Source: Helicostylum pulchrum (taxonomy: Eukaryota; Mucoromycota; Mucoromycetes; Mucorales; Mucoraceae). Taken from it: DNA of 64,000 bases. Below the pieces are notes generated by a model. The model was not told the DNA's origin and made no database searches. It saw only the letters and a program-made list of their open reading frames with translations. The stretch's first letter is position 1. Every line of letters starts with the position of its first letter. Positions 21,741 through 32,944 of the stretch are shown here, in pieces. Position numbers and translations under genes: made by a program. Location of the stretch: assembly GCA_025677825.1 (NCBI GenBank), contig JAIXMO010000027.1, forward strand, positions 353,779 through 417,778, written 5' to 3'.

Positions 21741-23720
21741 ATGGATAATTGTAGTAATAAAAGCTCATCGGTTACACTTTATTTAAATGAAGGAAGACCA
21801 AATCAGGACAATTGTAAGATTTAACATGTTACACAACCGATCCATTAGCCAATATTTTTTTTTATGCAGCGTCTTATGTATCTACTCAGAAAGAGGAAAA
21901 TATTAATGAACAATACACTGAGACTTTAAACGAACAAGAATCTGAAGGCATAAAACCATGGCTAGTTGTTTTAGCAACGTTTTTAGTTTTAGTTGTAGGA
22001 TTAGGTGCTGGTACGGGATGGTAATTATTTAAAACGGTTAATTTTTGAAAGGGGAACGCTGACTTATCTCTTATTTTTTTTTTAAAAAAAAAATAGGGGT
22101 AATATAATATTTAGCAAAGCTCGGCTATAATAATAACTTTTTAAACTGTAACTAGGCGTTATGCAAAACTATTTTGAACAACACGATGAGTTTGCGGGAA
22201 CTTCAAATCTATCCTTTCAACTTACGTTTGTTGCGACGATCTGTAACATTTTAATTAATTTACTAGCACCGTTAGGTCAATTGATGTTGGCACTAATGGA
22301 AGCTAGAACTGTATTATTTACTGCAATTGTATTATGCTCTGCCGGTTTATTGTTAGCTAGTTTTAGTACGCAGGTACGTAGATCATGATCATCGTCCAAA
22401 CAAAAACATGGTCATAATATTTATTTCCCTCAATCGTATTTTAGGTTTGGCATCTATATTTGACACATGGTGTTATATATGGTATAGGGTCGTCTATCTT
22501 GTTTTACGTAAGAATATATTTTGTTATAGTATTGTAATAACTAAAAAAAAATCTTTTTTTTTCTTTTAGATTGCACTTAGTGTCGTTCCGTTATGGTTTG
22601 TAAAAAACCGGGGTATTGCTTTAGGTATTATATCGAGTGGTATTAGTATTGGTGGTCTTGTTATGCCTCTTATTATGGAACCTCTTAATACAAAATTAGG
22701 TGCCGCATGGTAAAAATAAAATAAAAATAAAACGAATTGTTGGTAATAGATCATAAAAATTTATGTTTACAATAGGTGTTACAGAATTTTAAGCTTAATA
22801 TGTTTTGCCGTAGGTGTACTAGCTTGCTTGATTTTTAAGAATAAAAAGAACGAAGATACGAAACCAGAAAAACTAAACGTAAAAGAGATGTTCGATTTTA
22901 GTATTGCCAAAGATAGAAAATTCTTATTATGGTGCGCTACTGATATTTTACTTGAAGCTGCATTCAATATACCGTACTATTTTTTACCATGTATATTAAA
23001 AAAATATATATAGGAATATCTGAATATAAATCTAATCTGAATATATATATTTTTATATAGCATACGCTACGCATCTCGGTTTAACATCTTCTCAGGGGGC
23101 TATTATTTTATCTGCAGGATCTGGCATGAATGCCTTTGGAAGAATTGTATCCGGGTAAGAGCCTGTATAATTTAAGACGAAATAAAAAAAATTGCATGTG
23201 TTTAGATAATCGCTTACTTTTCTTTTTCTTTTCCTTTTTTTTTTAAAAAAAAAAGATTTTTAGCTGATTACGTTGGCCACGTTAATATTATAATTGTCTA
23301 TTCGATTATCTCTGGACTATCAAATTTGGTGATCTGGACATATGCAAACTCGTTCGGAACGCTGATGGCATTTTCAATTATTTTTGGTTTTTTTGGTGGT
23401 GCATTTATTACATTAAGTAAGGTCGCATACTATTTATATAATAACTTTTGACTAATCTACCAACAACAACAAAAGCACCTACAATTACGTTACTTACAAC
23501 AGGATACGAAAAATTCGATTCAGGACTTTCTGTGTTTCTCGTTATTACTGTTATTTCCATGTTTGGGCCTAATCTTGCAGGTGCGATTGAAGGATCTTTG
23601 GGTAGTAATCATCCATTTGATAGTTACAAGTATTTTACAGGTGGTTGTTATTTAGCAGGTGCTGTTTTATTGATTATTTTTAAGTTGGCTTTAAATAGAA
23701 ATCCTTTTGTTAAAATCTAA
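21741..23720 (+). CDS. MFS transporter, monocarboxylate-permease type
   Basis: Proton-coupled or facilitated transporter of the major facilitator superfamily, closest in look to fungal MCT/SLC16-like permeases, probably at the plasma membrane. Exon 1 (21741-21813) and exon 2 (21870-22020) give a polar N-terminus, then WLVVLATFLVLVVGLG (TM1). Later exons give GVMQNYFEQ, the loop after TM1 typical of this family. Then come LAPLGQLMLALMEAR, VPLWFVKNRGIALGIISSG, a cytoplasmic loop rich in K/E (NKKNEDTKPEKL) and the second six-helix half (SAGSGMNAFGRIVSG, FLADYVGHVN). The last exon ends at 23720. About twelve membrane segments are expected. Joining exon 2 to the exon at 22156 keeps the frame only if a 2-nt exon (22097-22098) is used. 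The substrate cannot be told from sequence. Confidence 0.9.
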
Positions 23721-24128
23721 TAACCTATACCTACTTACAACCAATCATAAATTTAAATTAAAGCATCGTCTAGGGTTGTAAAACGACTACAATCTGTCAG
23801 TTTATGTATTTCGCGAATAAAAGAACAAAAGTGACTTTTATCAGTCCTTTTTTTCTTCTTCTAATACCAGTTCACGTTTTATAAGTTACTCAAAAGGCAA
23901 AAAAAAAAAAAGCCTTAAAGCGCCCGTTATACACTAGATGGAGATGATATGATTGGTGAGTTTCATTAGAAAAATAAAATACATAAAGACCTTTTTATTA
24001 TTATCCCAATTATTTAAAAGAAGAAAAATTCATATAGCAATATACTTTGTATCAATTTATTTAGTGGCTTCTTTTTTTTTCGTAGTCTTCTCCTTGCTAA
24101 CCAACCATCTACTGAATGAAAATCCTTG
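23721..24128. other. Convergent 3' flanks
   Basis: This lies between the MFS gene (plus) and the small gene ending at 24129 (minus). I see no gene. Plus-strand frames here are hydrophobic shadows of T-rich DNA. Confidence 0.5.
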
Positions 24129-24502
24129 TCAATCTGTTTTGGTTTTTTTTTCAAGCTCTAATTTCAATTTTTCAATTTGTTCTGTTGAAAACAAAGAGCT
24201 TTTTTTATTATGTCTTCTTCTTTTCGATTCTGTGTGAAGACCTTTTGCTACTTCCGTGTACTTTTTTACCGTAGGAAATGCATCTTCTTCAATCTGTGTG
24301 TACACGCAACTTTATAATAAACATTTTTTTCTTTTATATCCGTACAAAATAATTTACGGCTCTTCCGGAAGCAACCGTTGGGCATAAGCTAGCACAAGTC
24401 TATGAGATACGCTAAATTTCAGCTCTAAAAAAATGTAGAAAAAATATAAGCACCATTAAAAGGTACACATACAAAAAAAAAAAACTTACGGGTGGATCGC
24501 AT
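24129..24502 (-). CDS. Small basic protein, unknown
   Basis: Reconstructed on the minus strand from three short exons. The start codon at 24502 opens MRST. After a first intron (about 65 nt) comes QLKFSVSHRLVLAYAQRLLP. After a second intron of about 48 nt comes CVYTQIEEDAFPTVKKYTEV, then a basic stretch (ESKRRRHNKKSS), a helix (STEQIEKLKLELEKK) and a stop at 24129. The product is about 87 residues. All joins keep the frame at GT-AG sites, and the codons look constrained. I do not recognise the family; the size, helices and basic patch would suit a small organelle or chromatin protein. A decayed inverted copy of its 5' half lies at 24640-24800. Confidence 0.55.
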
Positions 24503-24850
24503 TGTAAAAGAGAAAAGAGGAAGAAAAGTGATTTATCTAACTATTCTAAAAAAAAAAAAAAGACGTTTTGGGCTGATCAGCTTAAGCTGTATTTTATTTT
24601 ATTTTTTTAGAATACTTAGATAAATCACCTTTCTTTCTCTTTTTCATTTACAATGCATACCGGTAAGTACTTTTTTTTGTGTATACTTTCTAAAAGAGCT
24701 TATACCATATACTCATTTCTGCATTGTTTTAGAACGAAAAAAAGTAAATTTGATGGATCTCTTGGCCCTCTGCTAGCTTATGTCTAACGGTTGCTTTTGG
24801 GAGAACTGTATTCTTTTGTATGAACATAAATAAATAAAGAAAAAAAAGCA
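24300..24850. repeat. Imperfect inverted duplication around 24580
   Basis: The minus-strand sequence from about 24560 to 24310 is repeated on the plus strand from about 24600 to 24830. It begins with the pair GATTTATCTAACTATTCTAA / TTAGAATACTTAGATAAATC, then the start codon and donor of the small gene, its intron, and CTAGCTTATG...AACGGTTGC. The plus-strand copy of the exon has stop codons, so it is a dead duplicate sharing a bidirectional promoter-like centre. Confidence 0.75.
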
Positions 24851-24879
24851 CTTAGTTATTATAAAGGTACCCATATCCC

Positions 24880-26207
24880 CAAAAAATGAATATAACAAGA
24901 AGAACGTGGAGACCTACTCCAAAATGATCGATGAAATGGTTGATGTAGAAATATATTATACCAGAAGCCCCAAGAAGTCGCGCTTATTATGTATAGTTAT
25001 TTTGGCATTCACTTTTATAACACTGAAAAAGAAATCGTAGGAGAAAATCAGCAAATGATTTCACAAGATGAAGAAAAGATATTAATTGGTAATTGGTTAC
25101 AGTAGAGTATATTTTTCCTTCTAGTAAATAACTTTATAATTCTCATAGAGTCAAAACCTCAATTGAAGCAATTCTTAGACGCTGCATATTTTTCCGAGAA
25201 TCCCAAATCGACACTGTACGAAAGTATAAATAATTCAACTAACAATATCTTATCAGAAGTATGGGAGTACTATTTGCTCTTTAAAGACGACAATACAAAT
25301 AAGTTCATCATATGGTGCTCAGCACAGCGTTTGGATTTCTCGAAAGCCAGAGCAGTCGATTCTTCGAGAGATTTGTTCGCTCTAAAGAGTCCGTTAAAGG
25401 TAATCATCGTTTAACATGAACTGTTTAATATGACTATTATTAAAAATTATCACATCGTAAATACATTGTTAGACGATATTGTAAGCTTCACTGAAAAGTA
25501 CAAAGAGTACATTAGGGACTTAAAAAACGATGGGTACGTTATTTTAGGATACTGCAGAAAATCGAAGACCCGAGAAAGCAAATTCACTGTAACAAGGTCT
25601 CTGCAACTAATGGCGACTGGCTTAAGAAGAAGATCGTTGGTGCAAACATTATTTGTAACTGTCAGTTGCAACGCGAGCACGTCAATGCATAAAAGAGATA
25701 CGAAGAAGAATAAAATATTACAAGTATTGTCCGTAGTGGCCGGCAATGCACAAGGTATACTATTAAATACCATTTTTCATTTTACAGTTAATATTGACTG
25801 TTTTTTAGACTTATTAAAAGACTTGGTCCAAGCAGAAAAATCTTGCCTAATAATAGCAGATTCCGCAGGTCTTACGACCTATATGGAGGACGTGCGGTTA
25901 TTAATTCGGTATGCAGCATATTATTCCAAGAAAAACAACGATTAGCTGGCTTTTTGGTTTTAGCCAACATCGATGTTTAAAGAAAATAGTTATTGAGACT
26001 ATAGAACATAATAACGATGTTTGCATTATCGAATGTGAAGAAGAACTGGTGGTTGAAAAGTCTTTATTTAAATTTGATGGAAGAAAAAACCTTTTCCATA
26101 GATCAAAAGTACTTAAGCCAAACTTAATTTCGTACTTAAAGTTTATAGTCTCATATAAAATAAAGTTAAAGTGTGCTTTATCATCGTTTTCGCCAAGAGG
26201 CTCATAG
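24880..26207 (+). pseudogene. Unknown family gene with G-Y-x-R-K-S motif, probably broken
   Basis: Coding blocks run KKNVETYSKMIDEMVD (about 24900), FYNTEKEIVGENQQM (about 25010), LKQFLDAAYFSENPKSTL (25160-25396), and a block from about 25460 with ILGYCRKSKTRESK. Then come RSLQLMATGLRRRSLVQ, an in-frame 50-nt intron near 25756-25808, CLIIADSAGLTTYMEDV, a 55-nt intron (25909-25963) and KKIVIETIEHNNDVCIIECEE, with the stop at 26205-26207. The G-Y-x-R-x-S start followed by a later helix loosely recalls serine-recombinase N-termini, but the catalytic set cannot be confirmed. The first two blocks are in different frames and the splice near 25397 does not keep the frame, so the gene is likely dead. 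No partner nuclease gene is recognisable nearby. Confidence 0.5.
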
Positions 26208-26338
26208 TAAGAGAGACTGTCAAATGTCACGTGTTACAATGGGATGGGGGATGGGGGATGTGGGGGTAAAAAAAAAAAAAAGTCTCGAACCATTATTTTT
26301 ATATCTCCCTCTCTTTTTTCTTCGCTATTAAAAAAACT

Positions 26339-27502
26339 ATGCAGAATACGATAAAAACGAGTTGGAAATATAATGCTTTATATATCTTTACGTGGTACTT
26401 TTTCTCTACGGTACTGTCAATCTATAACAAGACGTTAATGGGAAAAGACCATTACAATTTCAACTTGCCTTTACTTATGAGCGCAGTTCATTCAGGTATA
26501 CATATGGTTATAAGTCGAGTACTAATAAATTATTATGGACATAAAGTACAGAATTATTCAACAGTAGAATATTTGATTAAAGTGGTTAGTTGAATTTTTA
26601 ATATACTAAAAAAGTACACGCAGACTTAAAATAATGTTTTTAAGGTACCTTGCGGTGTTGCAGCGGCAGTAGAAATAAGTTGTGCCAATGCATCGCTTGT
26701 ATTGATTACACTCTCATTTTATACGATGATCAAGTCAAGTGCACCAGTTTGGGTTTTAATTTTTTCATTTTTATTTGGATTTGAAAAGCCTTCGGTCAAG
26801 TTGATTACGGTTATTTCGTTTATTGTGTTTGGTGTTTGGTTAACTATTGACGGTGAGCCAAAGTTTGATAACCGAGGTTTTTTATTGGTTTTAACTGCTG
26901 CAGTTGCTTCTGGATTAAGATGGAATATGGCACAGTATTTGATGAAGTCCGGTGGTAAATCAAACAAAGACAATAGTCCGTTAGCTACCATGTACCACCT
27001 GAGTCCAATCATGTTTATCACGATGCTATCGTTAAGTTTAATCATTGAAAAGCCATTTCAACAACAAATAGGAACCAATTCCTTTTATTTTGATTCCCTA
27101 TCTAAAGCACTTACTTCTTTAGCCATCATGTCGTTTGGGGGTGTTTTGGGTAACTTATTATTATTGAGAGGTTTTAACGTATCGTCGTGTTGATTTTATA
27201 CATCCTATTACAGCTTTTATTATGACCATTGCAGAACTTTATTTAATCAAAGGTACTAGTACAGTAACTCTAAGTGTAGCTGGAATTAGTAAAGAGGTAG
27301 TTGTAATCGCCTTATCTGTATTGATTTATGGTGATGAGCTTACGGCAAAGACATATATGGGGTAAACATATTTCTTTTTTTTTAGATGCCAAACAAGAAA
27401 CTAATATGATTTATACTTAGATTGGCTATATCTATATTTGGTATAATAGGTTACAACTATTACAAGTATAAGGCATCCGCTACTAAGAAACATACCGAAT
27501 AA
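26339..27502 (+). CDS. DMT-family TPT/nucleotide-sugar-type transporter
   Basis: Member of the drug/metabolite transporter superfamily, triose-phosphate-translocator branch, probably in the Golgi or ER membrane. It starts MQNTIKTSWKYNALYIFTWY at 26339. An intron lies at about 26584-26644, then PCGVAAAVEISCANASLVLI and SFYTMIKSSAPVWVLIF, the hallmark TPT stretch with the K-S-S-A-P core. The later half has ASGLRWNMAQYLM. A 43-nt intron near 27170-27212 joins in frame to AFIMTIAELYLIKGTSTVTL then SVAGISKEVVVI. The last intron (27362-27420) precedes LAISIFGIIGYNYYKYK and the stop at 27500-27502. About ten membrane helices and 350 residues, normal for the family. The substrate cannot be read from sequence. 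Confidence 0.88.
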
Positions 27503-27597
27503 AGATTATACTATAGATTTATACTTTTAGACAAATAACCCTTTTTTTTTTCTAACAGCAACTTTTTTTTTGTGTGCCTGAATATTATCACTGCAAT

Positions 27598-27632
27598 AAA
27601 ATAAAATAAAATAAAATAAAATAAAATAAAAT
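27598..27632. repeat. ATAAA microsatellite
   Basis: About seven tandem AAAAT/ATAAA units between the convergent DMT and SNARE genes. Confidence 0.9.
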
Positions 27633-27706
27633 GCGCGGGGTTTTGAACTGACATGTTACACTTTGGTATTTGATCTACTACTTTATTTTTAATACATCAT
27701 CCTCTT

Positions 27707-28270
27707 TTACAAAGCATCATTATCTGATTTTGGACTGGATCCAAGTGCACCTTTTGCTAATGGAGCTCCATAGTATATAAGAAAAAATACAAATAAAAGT
27801 ATTGAAACGTAAAAGCATAGCTGTCTTTGATGACGTTTAGATACCATTCTATTCATTCTACCAAATGAATTTGATAGAGTACTTCCTAATCCACCGAATT
27901 GATTATGCTAAAAAAAAACAATTTTGTTAGAGTCCTTTCTTTTCTTTTTTCAGGTGGTGTGTAGCGACTAAATACTTTACAGACTCGTCTAAAAGCCTAT
28001 CTTGATCTGTAACATCTTGATGTATGTCGATGGTAATCTAATAGTAGTTTCATACTTTTTCATTTAGGTTTGTATTTTTTTATACAAAGTACTCTTATTT
28101 TTTTTTTGACTTACGTTCTTAATTGCGGAAATCTTCGAACTAAGGTCGTTTAATCTTACATCGTTTTGTTGTTCAAAGACATAACCATTGTTTTTTGTAC
28201 TAGAACTAGGTAACTATTTTTTAAAAAACATGTGGAAAGGAGGGATTTTATTCAGTATGAAATACCTCAT
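27707..28270 (-). CDS. bet1: Bet1-like Qc-SNARE
   Basis: Tail-anchored SNARE of ER-Golgi transport. Minus-strand exons start at 28270 with ATGAG and an intron. Next is SSSTKNNGYVFEQQND and RLNDLSSKISAIKN. After an intron comes ITIDIHQDVTDQDRLLDES, the SNARE heptad region. After another intron comes FGGLGSTLSNSFGRMNRM, the membrane anchor CFYVSILLFVFFLIYYG and a short lumenal tail ending at 27707. The length (about 117 residues) and the one-helix anchor suit Bet1 better than Sft1, but the two are close. The splice joins all keep the frame, with the acceptor after TTACCTAG giving the in-frame N-terminus. The luminal tail (about 20 residues) is longer than usual. Confidence 0.82.
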
Positions 28271-28399
28271 TTTTTTTTCTTTTAAAAAAATATAACAATA
28301 GCAAGATATAAAGAGAGAAAAAAAAAGGGTAGAGGAAAAACTAAAAAAGGGTTTTGATTAAAGCGACGACTAGCCAATTAAAAAGCATGTAGTAAAAAG

Positions 28400-29821
28400 T
28401 TAAGTGGCTACAATAAATAAGCTTGATTGATCTCCAGCAGAAGCATGAACTACTTTTGGCAATTCGTTGGGTAAAGGAGTAGGAAGAAAAAGAGTTTCTC
28501 GAGCATGAGCACCTAATTGACAATGACTAGAGTCTCCAAACCCATAAGTAACACCTTTGTCGGTTAAAATTAATGTATGGTTGGTTCCACACACTACTTT
28601 GATAATATTTTCTTCGCAACGCCATAAGTTTTCAATAGGGTAACCAATGACATAAATTTGATCGGTTTTGGCAGATTTCATAGAGCCGTAATACGTATTG
28701 TTATTGTAAATTGGTATACCTAACTGTCCCTTATCACATCGACCAAATACAACGAGCCTGTTGTTTTTTAAAAGGGCAATTGAATGCGTTTCTCCAGCTG
28801 CGATTGATTGGACCCTTACAGGTGCGTCCTTAAAGCAAGGTACTAGGGCTGGTACATCCACCATTGGGTCACCTAATATACCTTCCCCTTCTTCTTTTTC
28901 AATGAGACCACATTGTTGGTACTGGTTTAAACCCCAAGCGTACACTTGACCTTTTTGATTAATTGCAAATGAATGATTGGATCCGCATGAAATAGATGCA
29001 ATGTTTTTTAAACATGTAATAGGTTTTGGTGAAAGTACGTCTGCTTGGTTCTTGGTTGGACGGCCTAATTGACTTTGGTCTCCACAACCCCATGAGTATA
29101 CTGTACCTGTGTCTGTAAGCGCGAGACAGTGAGATTCTCCAGCAGCGATATCAATAATGTTTAGTTTGGCCAAAGAGTGGACGATACGTGGGTACTCTTG
29201 CTTTTCTTTGGTAGGTAAATAACCAATGATAGCGTTTTCTGATGACTATTTTATAAATAAAAAAAAAAGTTATATCTTTTTTTGTTTTGTATTTATGAAT
29301 CAAGTACACATACAAGAAATGTTCCCCAGGTATGCAAAAGTCCCTTGGAAGAAATAGCCATTGAAAAAGTGTTTCCACAGGCAACTTTTTTGAATTTTGT
29401 GTACATGATTGATACATGAGAGATAATAGCTGGTATTGCTGGCTCATCCAATCTGCCTAGAGCACCGAACTCAATGTTTCCCCAGCTCCATATCTTTAAT
29501 GTTTATCAGTTTAAAGTTATAATTTGTGTGTGTGTGTGTGTGTTACCTTTCCTTCACTGTCTAGAGCTAACGAATGAAAACTACTGGATGCAGTTTCTTT
29601 TATAAGAGTATCGGTAAGAGCTGGAATTGGTACAGGATATGTAATGTCAAATACCTTGCCGGTTACTAGCTCGCCCGCAATCTTTACGTTGCCTACAGCG
29701 TATACTTGTCCTGTAACTTTGTTTGGGTCGTATGCTACAATATATGCAAAAAAAAAAAGTGTTAGTATGTGTTAACCTCTTTTTTTCTTTTTATAAATAT
29801 ACATTTACTTGAAGAACTCAT
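28400..29821 (-). CDS. RCC1-family beta-propeller, possible Ran GEF
   Basis: Seven-bladed RCC1-repeat protein. If orthologous to Pim1/Srm1 it would load Ran with GTP on chromatin. The first exon at 29821 encodes MSSST. After an intron comes DPNKVTGQVYAVGNVKI. After a GT-repeat-containing intron comes WSWGNIEFGALGRLDEP and ACGNTFSMAISSKGLLHTWG. The long last exon (29250-28400) holds AAGESHCLALTDTGTVYSWG, CGSNHSFAINQKGQVYAWG, AAGETHSIALLKNNRLVVFG, CGTNHTLILTDKGVTYGFG and AGDQSSLF. Each blade shows the G-x-x-H ... G-x-V-Y-x-W/F-G pattern. The total is about 410 residues. The short N-terminus has no obvious nuclear signal, so other RCC1-like roles remain possible. Confidence 0.85.
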
Positions 29822-30409
29822 AGATTTATATTGTACAGGAAGAAAATAATGAAAATAAAAAGAAAAAGAGATAGAGAAACGAGTAATTTTTGATGTATTT
29901 CGTGGCCTTTTTTTTTTTTTTTTTTTGATAAATCAGCATTATAAGCGATCAAGTATTAAACTAGAAAAAGAAGGTTTTTTTTTTTTCCTCTTATAATTTA
30001 TTTAATAATAATAATATAAGAAAATTGATATTTAAAGTAACTTGCTATCGTTTAATACCATTGGTCGTAAAAAAAATGTTCAACGATAATGTTTTCCGTA
30101 ACACTATAAAATCGGCCCAAAATAAAGATTCTCTTTATTTGGCGAAGACTATAATTGTCTAATGATGACCTAATTATCCATCCACAAGGTTGAGGCTTCA
30201 AAAAAATCACGTATCAAAATTTTCCCTTTGTTTCAGAAATATTGGCAATACGCGTTGTACACGGTCTCTCCACACGGTCGATCCAAAAAAGAATAAATAG
30301 ACGCCCTTATTTATTCTTTTTTCTTTCTTCTCTTATTATTTGTTTTCATGTTTTGGTTTTTACTTTATTTTATGTTCGTACGCAAACCGATACGGTTCTT
30401 ATTAGAGTA
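29822..30409. other. AT-rich spacer between divergent genes
   Basis: No gene seen. The part at 30300-30410 is T-rich and, with the ATG at 30410 and the following donor, resembles the leader and first exon near 57960-57975. Confidence 0.5.
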
Positions 30410-32663
30410 ATGGTCATCTTTAAAGGTAAGTTGAAAAGCAGGTGATGGCTATTATTTCCAGTTTAAAAAAGAAAAATGGCTAACAAGTTAAATTTTAGAA
30501 CTGAAACAATATATAGAAAATACAGAAACACCTTGTTTTAGTTCGTTTATAAATTCCAACTCATTAAATAACATAAGTCAGTCTGATAGTTTTTCATGTA
30601 ACAAACCCTATGAACTATATGGAATTTGGAAAAGTCGTTTCGCTTTGAAGATGAAAAGCTGCAAAAAAAAAAAGATCATTTAATTAGCAAAAGGTATCAT
30701 ACTATTGTTTTAGTTAATATAACCATCTACTAGAAACAGTGTTACTAATAAATACATCTTTTATAGTGGGAGTTATTTCTTTCAAGGTGTGAATAACGCG
30801 GTATGTTACTGAAGGCTTATAATGCTTTGCAATATCAGTAGTGGGCCTAATTTTTTTTTACATTAGAAAAATGCGAGACTTAGCTACGTGGTTGATGGTC
30901 TAGCAATAGCCGAAGCTGTTTCTGACTCTGTGAAAGAGATTATCTCTAATTTATCTTCAGCCTATTTGTATTGTTGAATCTGCTCGTGATTTTAAATCCA
31001 CTCCTCCTACTGTTGAATCCACATATATACTGCAACTTATCAAACTGACGTCCTTAACTAGCTATTCTATCCCCTCTTTGAGGGGGTCGTAAAAGGAAAA
31101 GATAGATTTTGTAAAATATTGCAAGTATCTAATCCCGCAGGGCGATGGTGACGATGCTACCGAGCGAAGCGAGGTTAGGTGGCTATTCTAATTATATTGA
31201 TCAGTATACATGCTGTTGGGCACCAAAAGAGCAGCCAGGGTGGAGATCTCGACGCGTCAAAGGAGGCATTTATCTGGACTCTAGCCAAAAAATCCAGTTA
31301 CAGTGCAATAGAGCTTACTCTTTCTGGAATCGTTAAGTTGATACATCCACAAACAGAGACGCTTTATACAAATATGTCTTATTGCAATCGAATGTTAATA
31401 TGCATGGTTTTTACGGTGGCCTGGACATTCACGAAAAAGTCTTGTTTGACAATGAGGCGAGACCAAAATCCTGGCTCTTAGCGAATAAAAGAAAATACAC
31501 TCGATAGAATATGTGACACTTTGTTCACTTGAAAAGGTATTATTAGAAGATACTGATCTCTGTCACGAAGACGAAGACGAACAAGAGATGACTTGCAGCA
31601 AGTTTATTGGACATTTTACTCAAGAATACTGAAATAGTATTAGTAGAGTATGTGCAGATAATGTAAACAGTATTTTCGCCACACAAATAACTTTTACTAA
31701 CATTCTCATAGCGGGGAAACATGAAGCTGTTCGTCCAAGGTTTTTTTAGAAAGGAACAAGTATCTTTTTAGTGATACTTACTCCTCCAAATCAGGGTTTA
31801 CTATAGTCAAAGAGGTAACATACAAATATATTTCTTCCGCTACCTACCCACGTGAGATTGACCTTCTTCTTAAGTATGATCGTAGTGAAAAGGTCGAGTT
31901 ATACTCTAACGAATGGAAGAAATCTCGTGTCACGGAAGATGTGGCCCTCTTTCAACAAATATAGAATTTGAAACTAAACTCTGCGATTATTAACTACAAT
32001 GTAATGTTGGCCGGGAATTGACAGTCTCTGATCGAAAGGTATTGATGAGAGAGAAAATAATAAACTGCAAGACAAAGATAACCTGACTGTGATGATTACT
32101 GTTACGTTCGACAAGATGTTTCAAACAGAAAAATTTCAGGTGGTTACAGCTGCAAGATCCCCTTTCTAGGTTTATTCTGCTTTTGCACTTCAAAAAGCTT
32201 ATAGCCTCCAAAAATGTTAAGACGGAAAGAACTATGTAACGTTCTATTACTGTGCACCAGTCTTCCTCTCAAATTCACCACGTCAGTCCAGACTATATGT
32301 ATACTATAAAGAAGCAAGACGACGTTTTTCTTGGAGAAACAATTAGTAAGCTAATTTTACCCAGAGATTTTAGTACGTTTAAATTGTTTAAAAATACTAT
32401 TCACTACTTTTTTATACTCAAGGTAAAAATACTGGCAATTTTATCATTTATGTCTTATGGAACTAAATATTTTTTATTAGGATTTTTAATGTAAAAAAGC
32501 TGTGAAGTTAAAAAAGATAATTGGTACAAGGAAAGCATTATCTCGTATTGGTGCCATTGTTGACCTGAATACTGCTACAGACAATGATATTAATAGTAAT
32601 CTTGTTTTCTTTAAGATGAACAAAAGACGAAATATTAATAACGCAGACGAAAATAATGATTAA
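30410..32663 (+). pseudogene. D...E-core family gene, heavily degraded
   Basis: Coding-like blocks in changing frames follow one another over 2.2 kb. A mini first exon (MVIFKG) at 30410 is followed by ELKQYIENTETPCFSSFI (about 30500), GSYFFQGVNNA, ARLSYVVDGLAIAEAVSD (30880), IELTLSGIVKLIHPQTETL (31300), then CSLEKVLLEDTDLCHEDEDE (31520). Then comes a core reading SATYPREIDLLLKYDRSEK, VELYSNEWKKSRVTEDVA (31830-31970) and a C-terminal block RKALSRIGAIVDLNTATD ending with a stop at 32661-32663. The D-L-L-L ... E-L-Y-S-N-E-W-K-K order resembles PD-(D/E)XK-type cores, as inference only. Several stops interrupt it. Same leader type as the gene relic at 57960-58934. Confidence 0.55.
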
Positions 32664-32944
32664 ACTACCATTGCTGACATACAAGTACAGTGAGGTTATA
32701 TTTCCTCGTACATGAAAAATGTTTAGCCGAAAAGATGACTTTTCAAGTCTTTGGTCTATTATACCTATTGACTGGTGAACCCGTCATTATACTTGCTGAT
32801 ACGTGATCTTGGTTTCACAATTCTTTCTATCTTTCAAAATAAAAAGATGCGCACCTTTAGTTAAAAACCGGAATTATAAAATAAAACGACGCAGCAAAAA
32901 AGTATTTTACGTTCCTTTTTTTTCTTTCTTTATTGCTATTCGAC

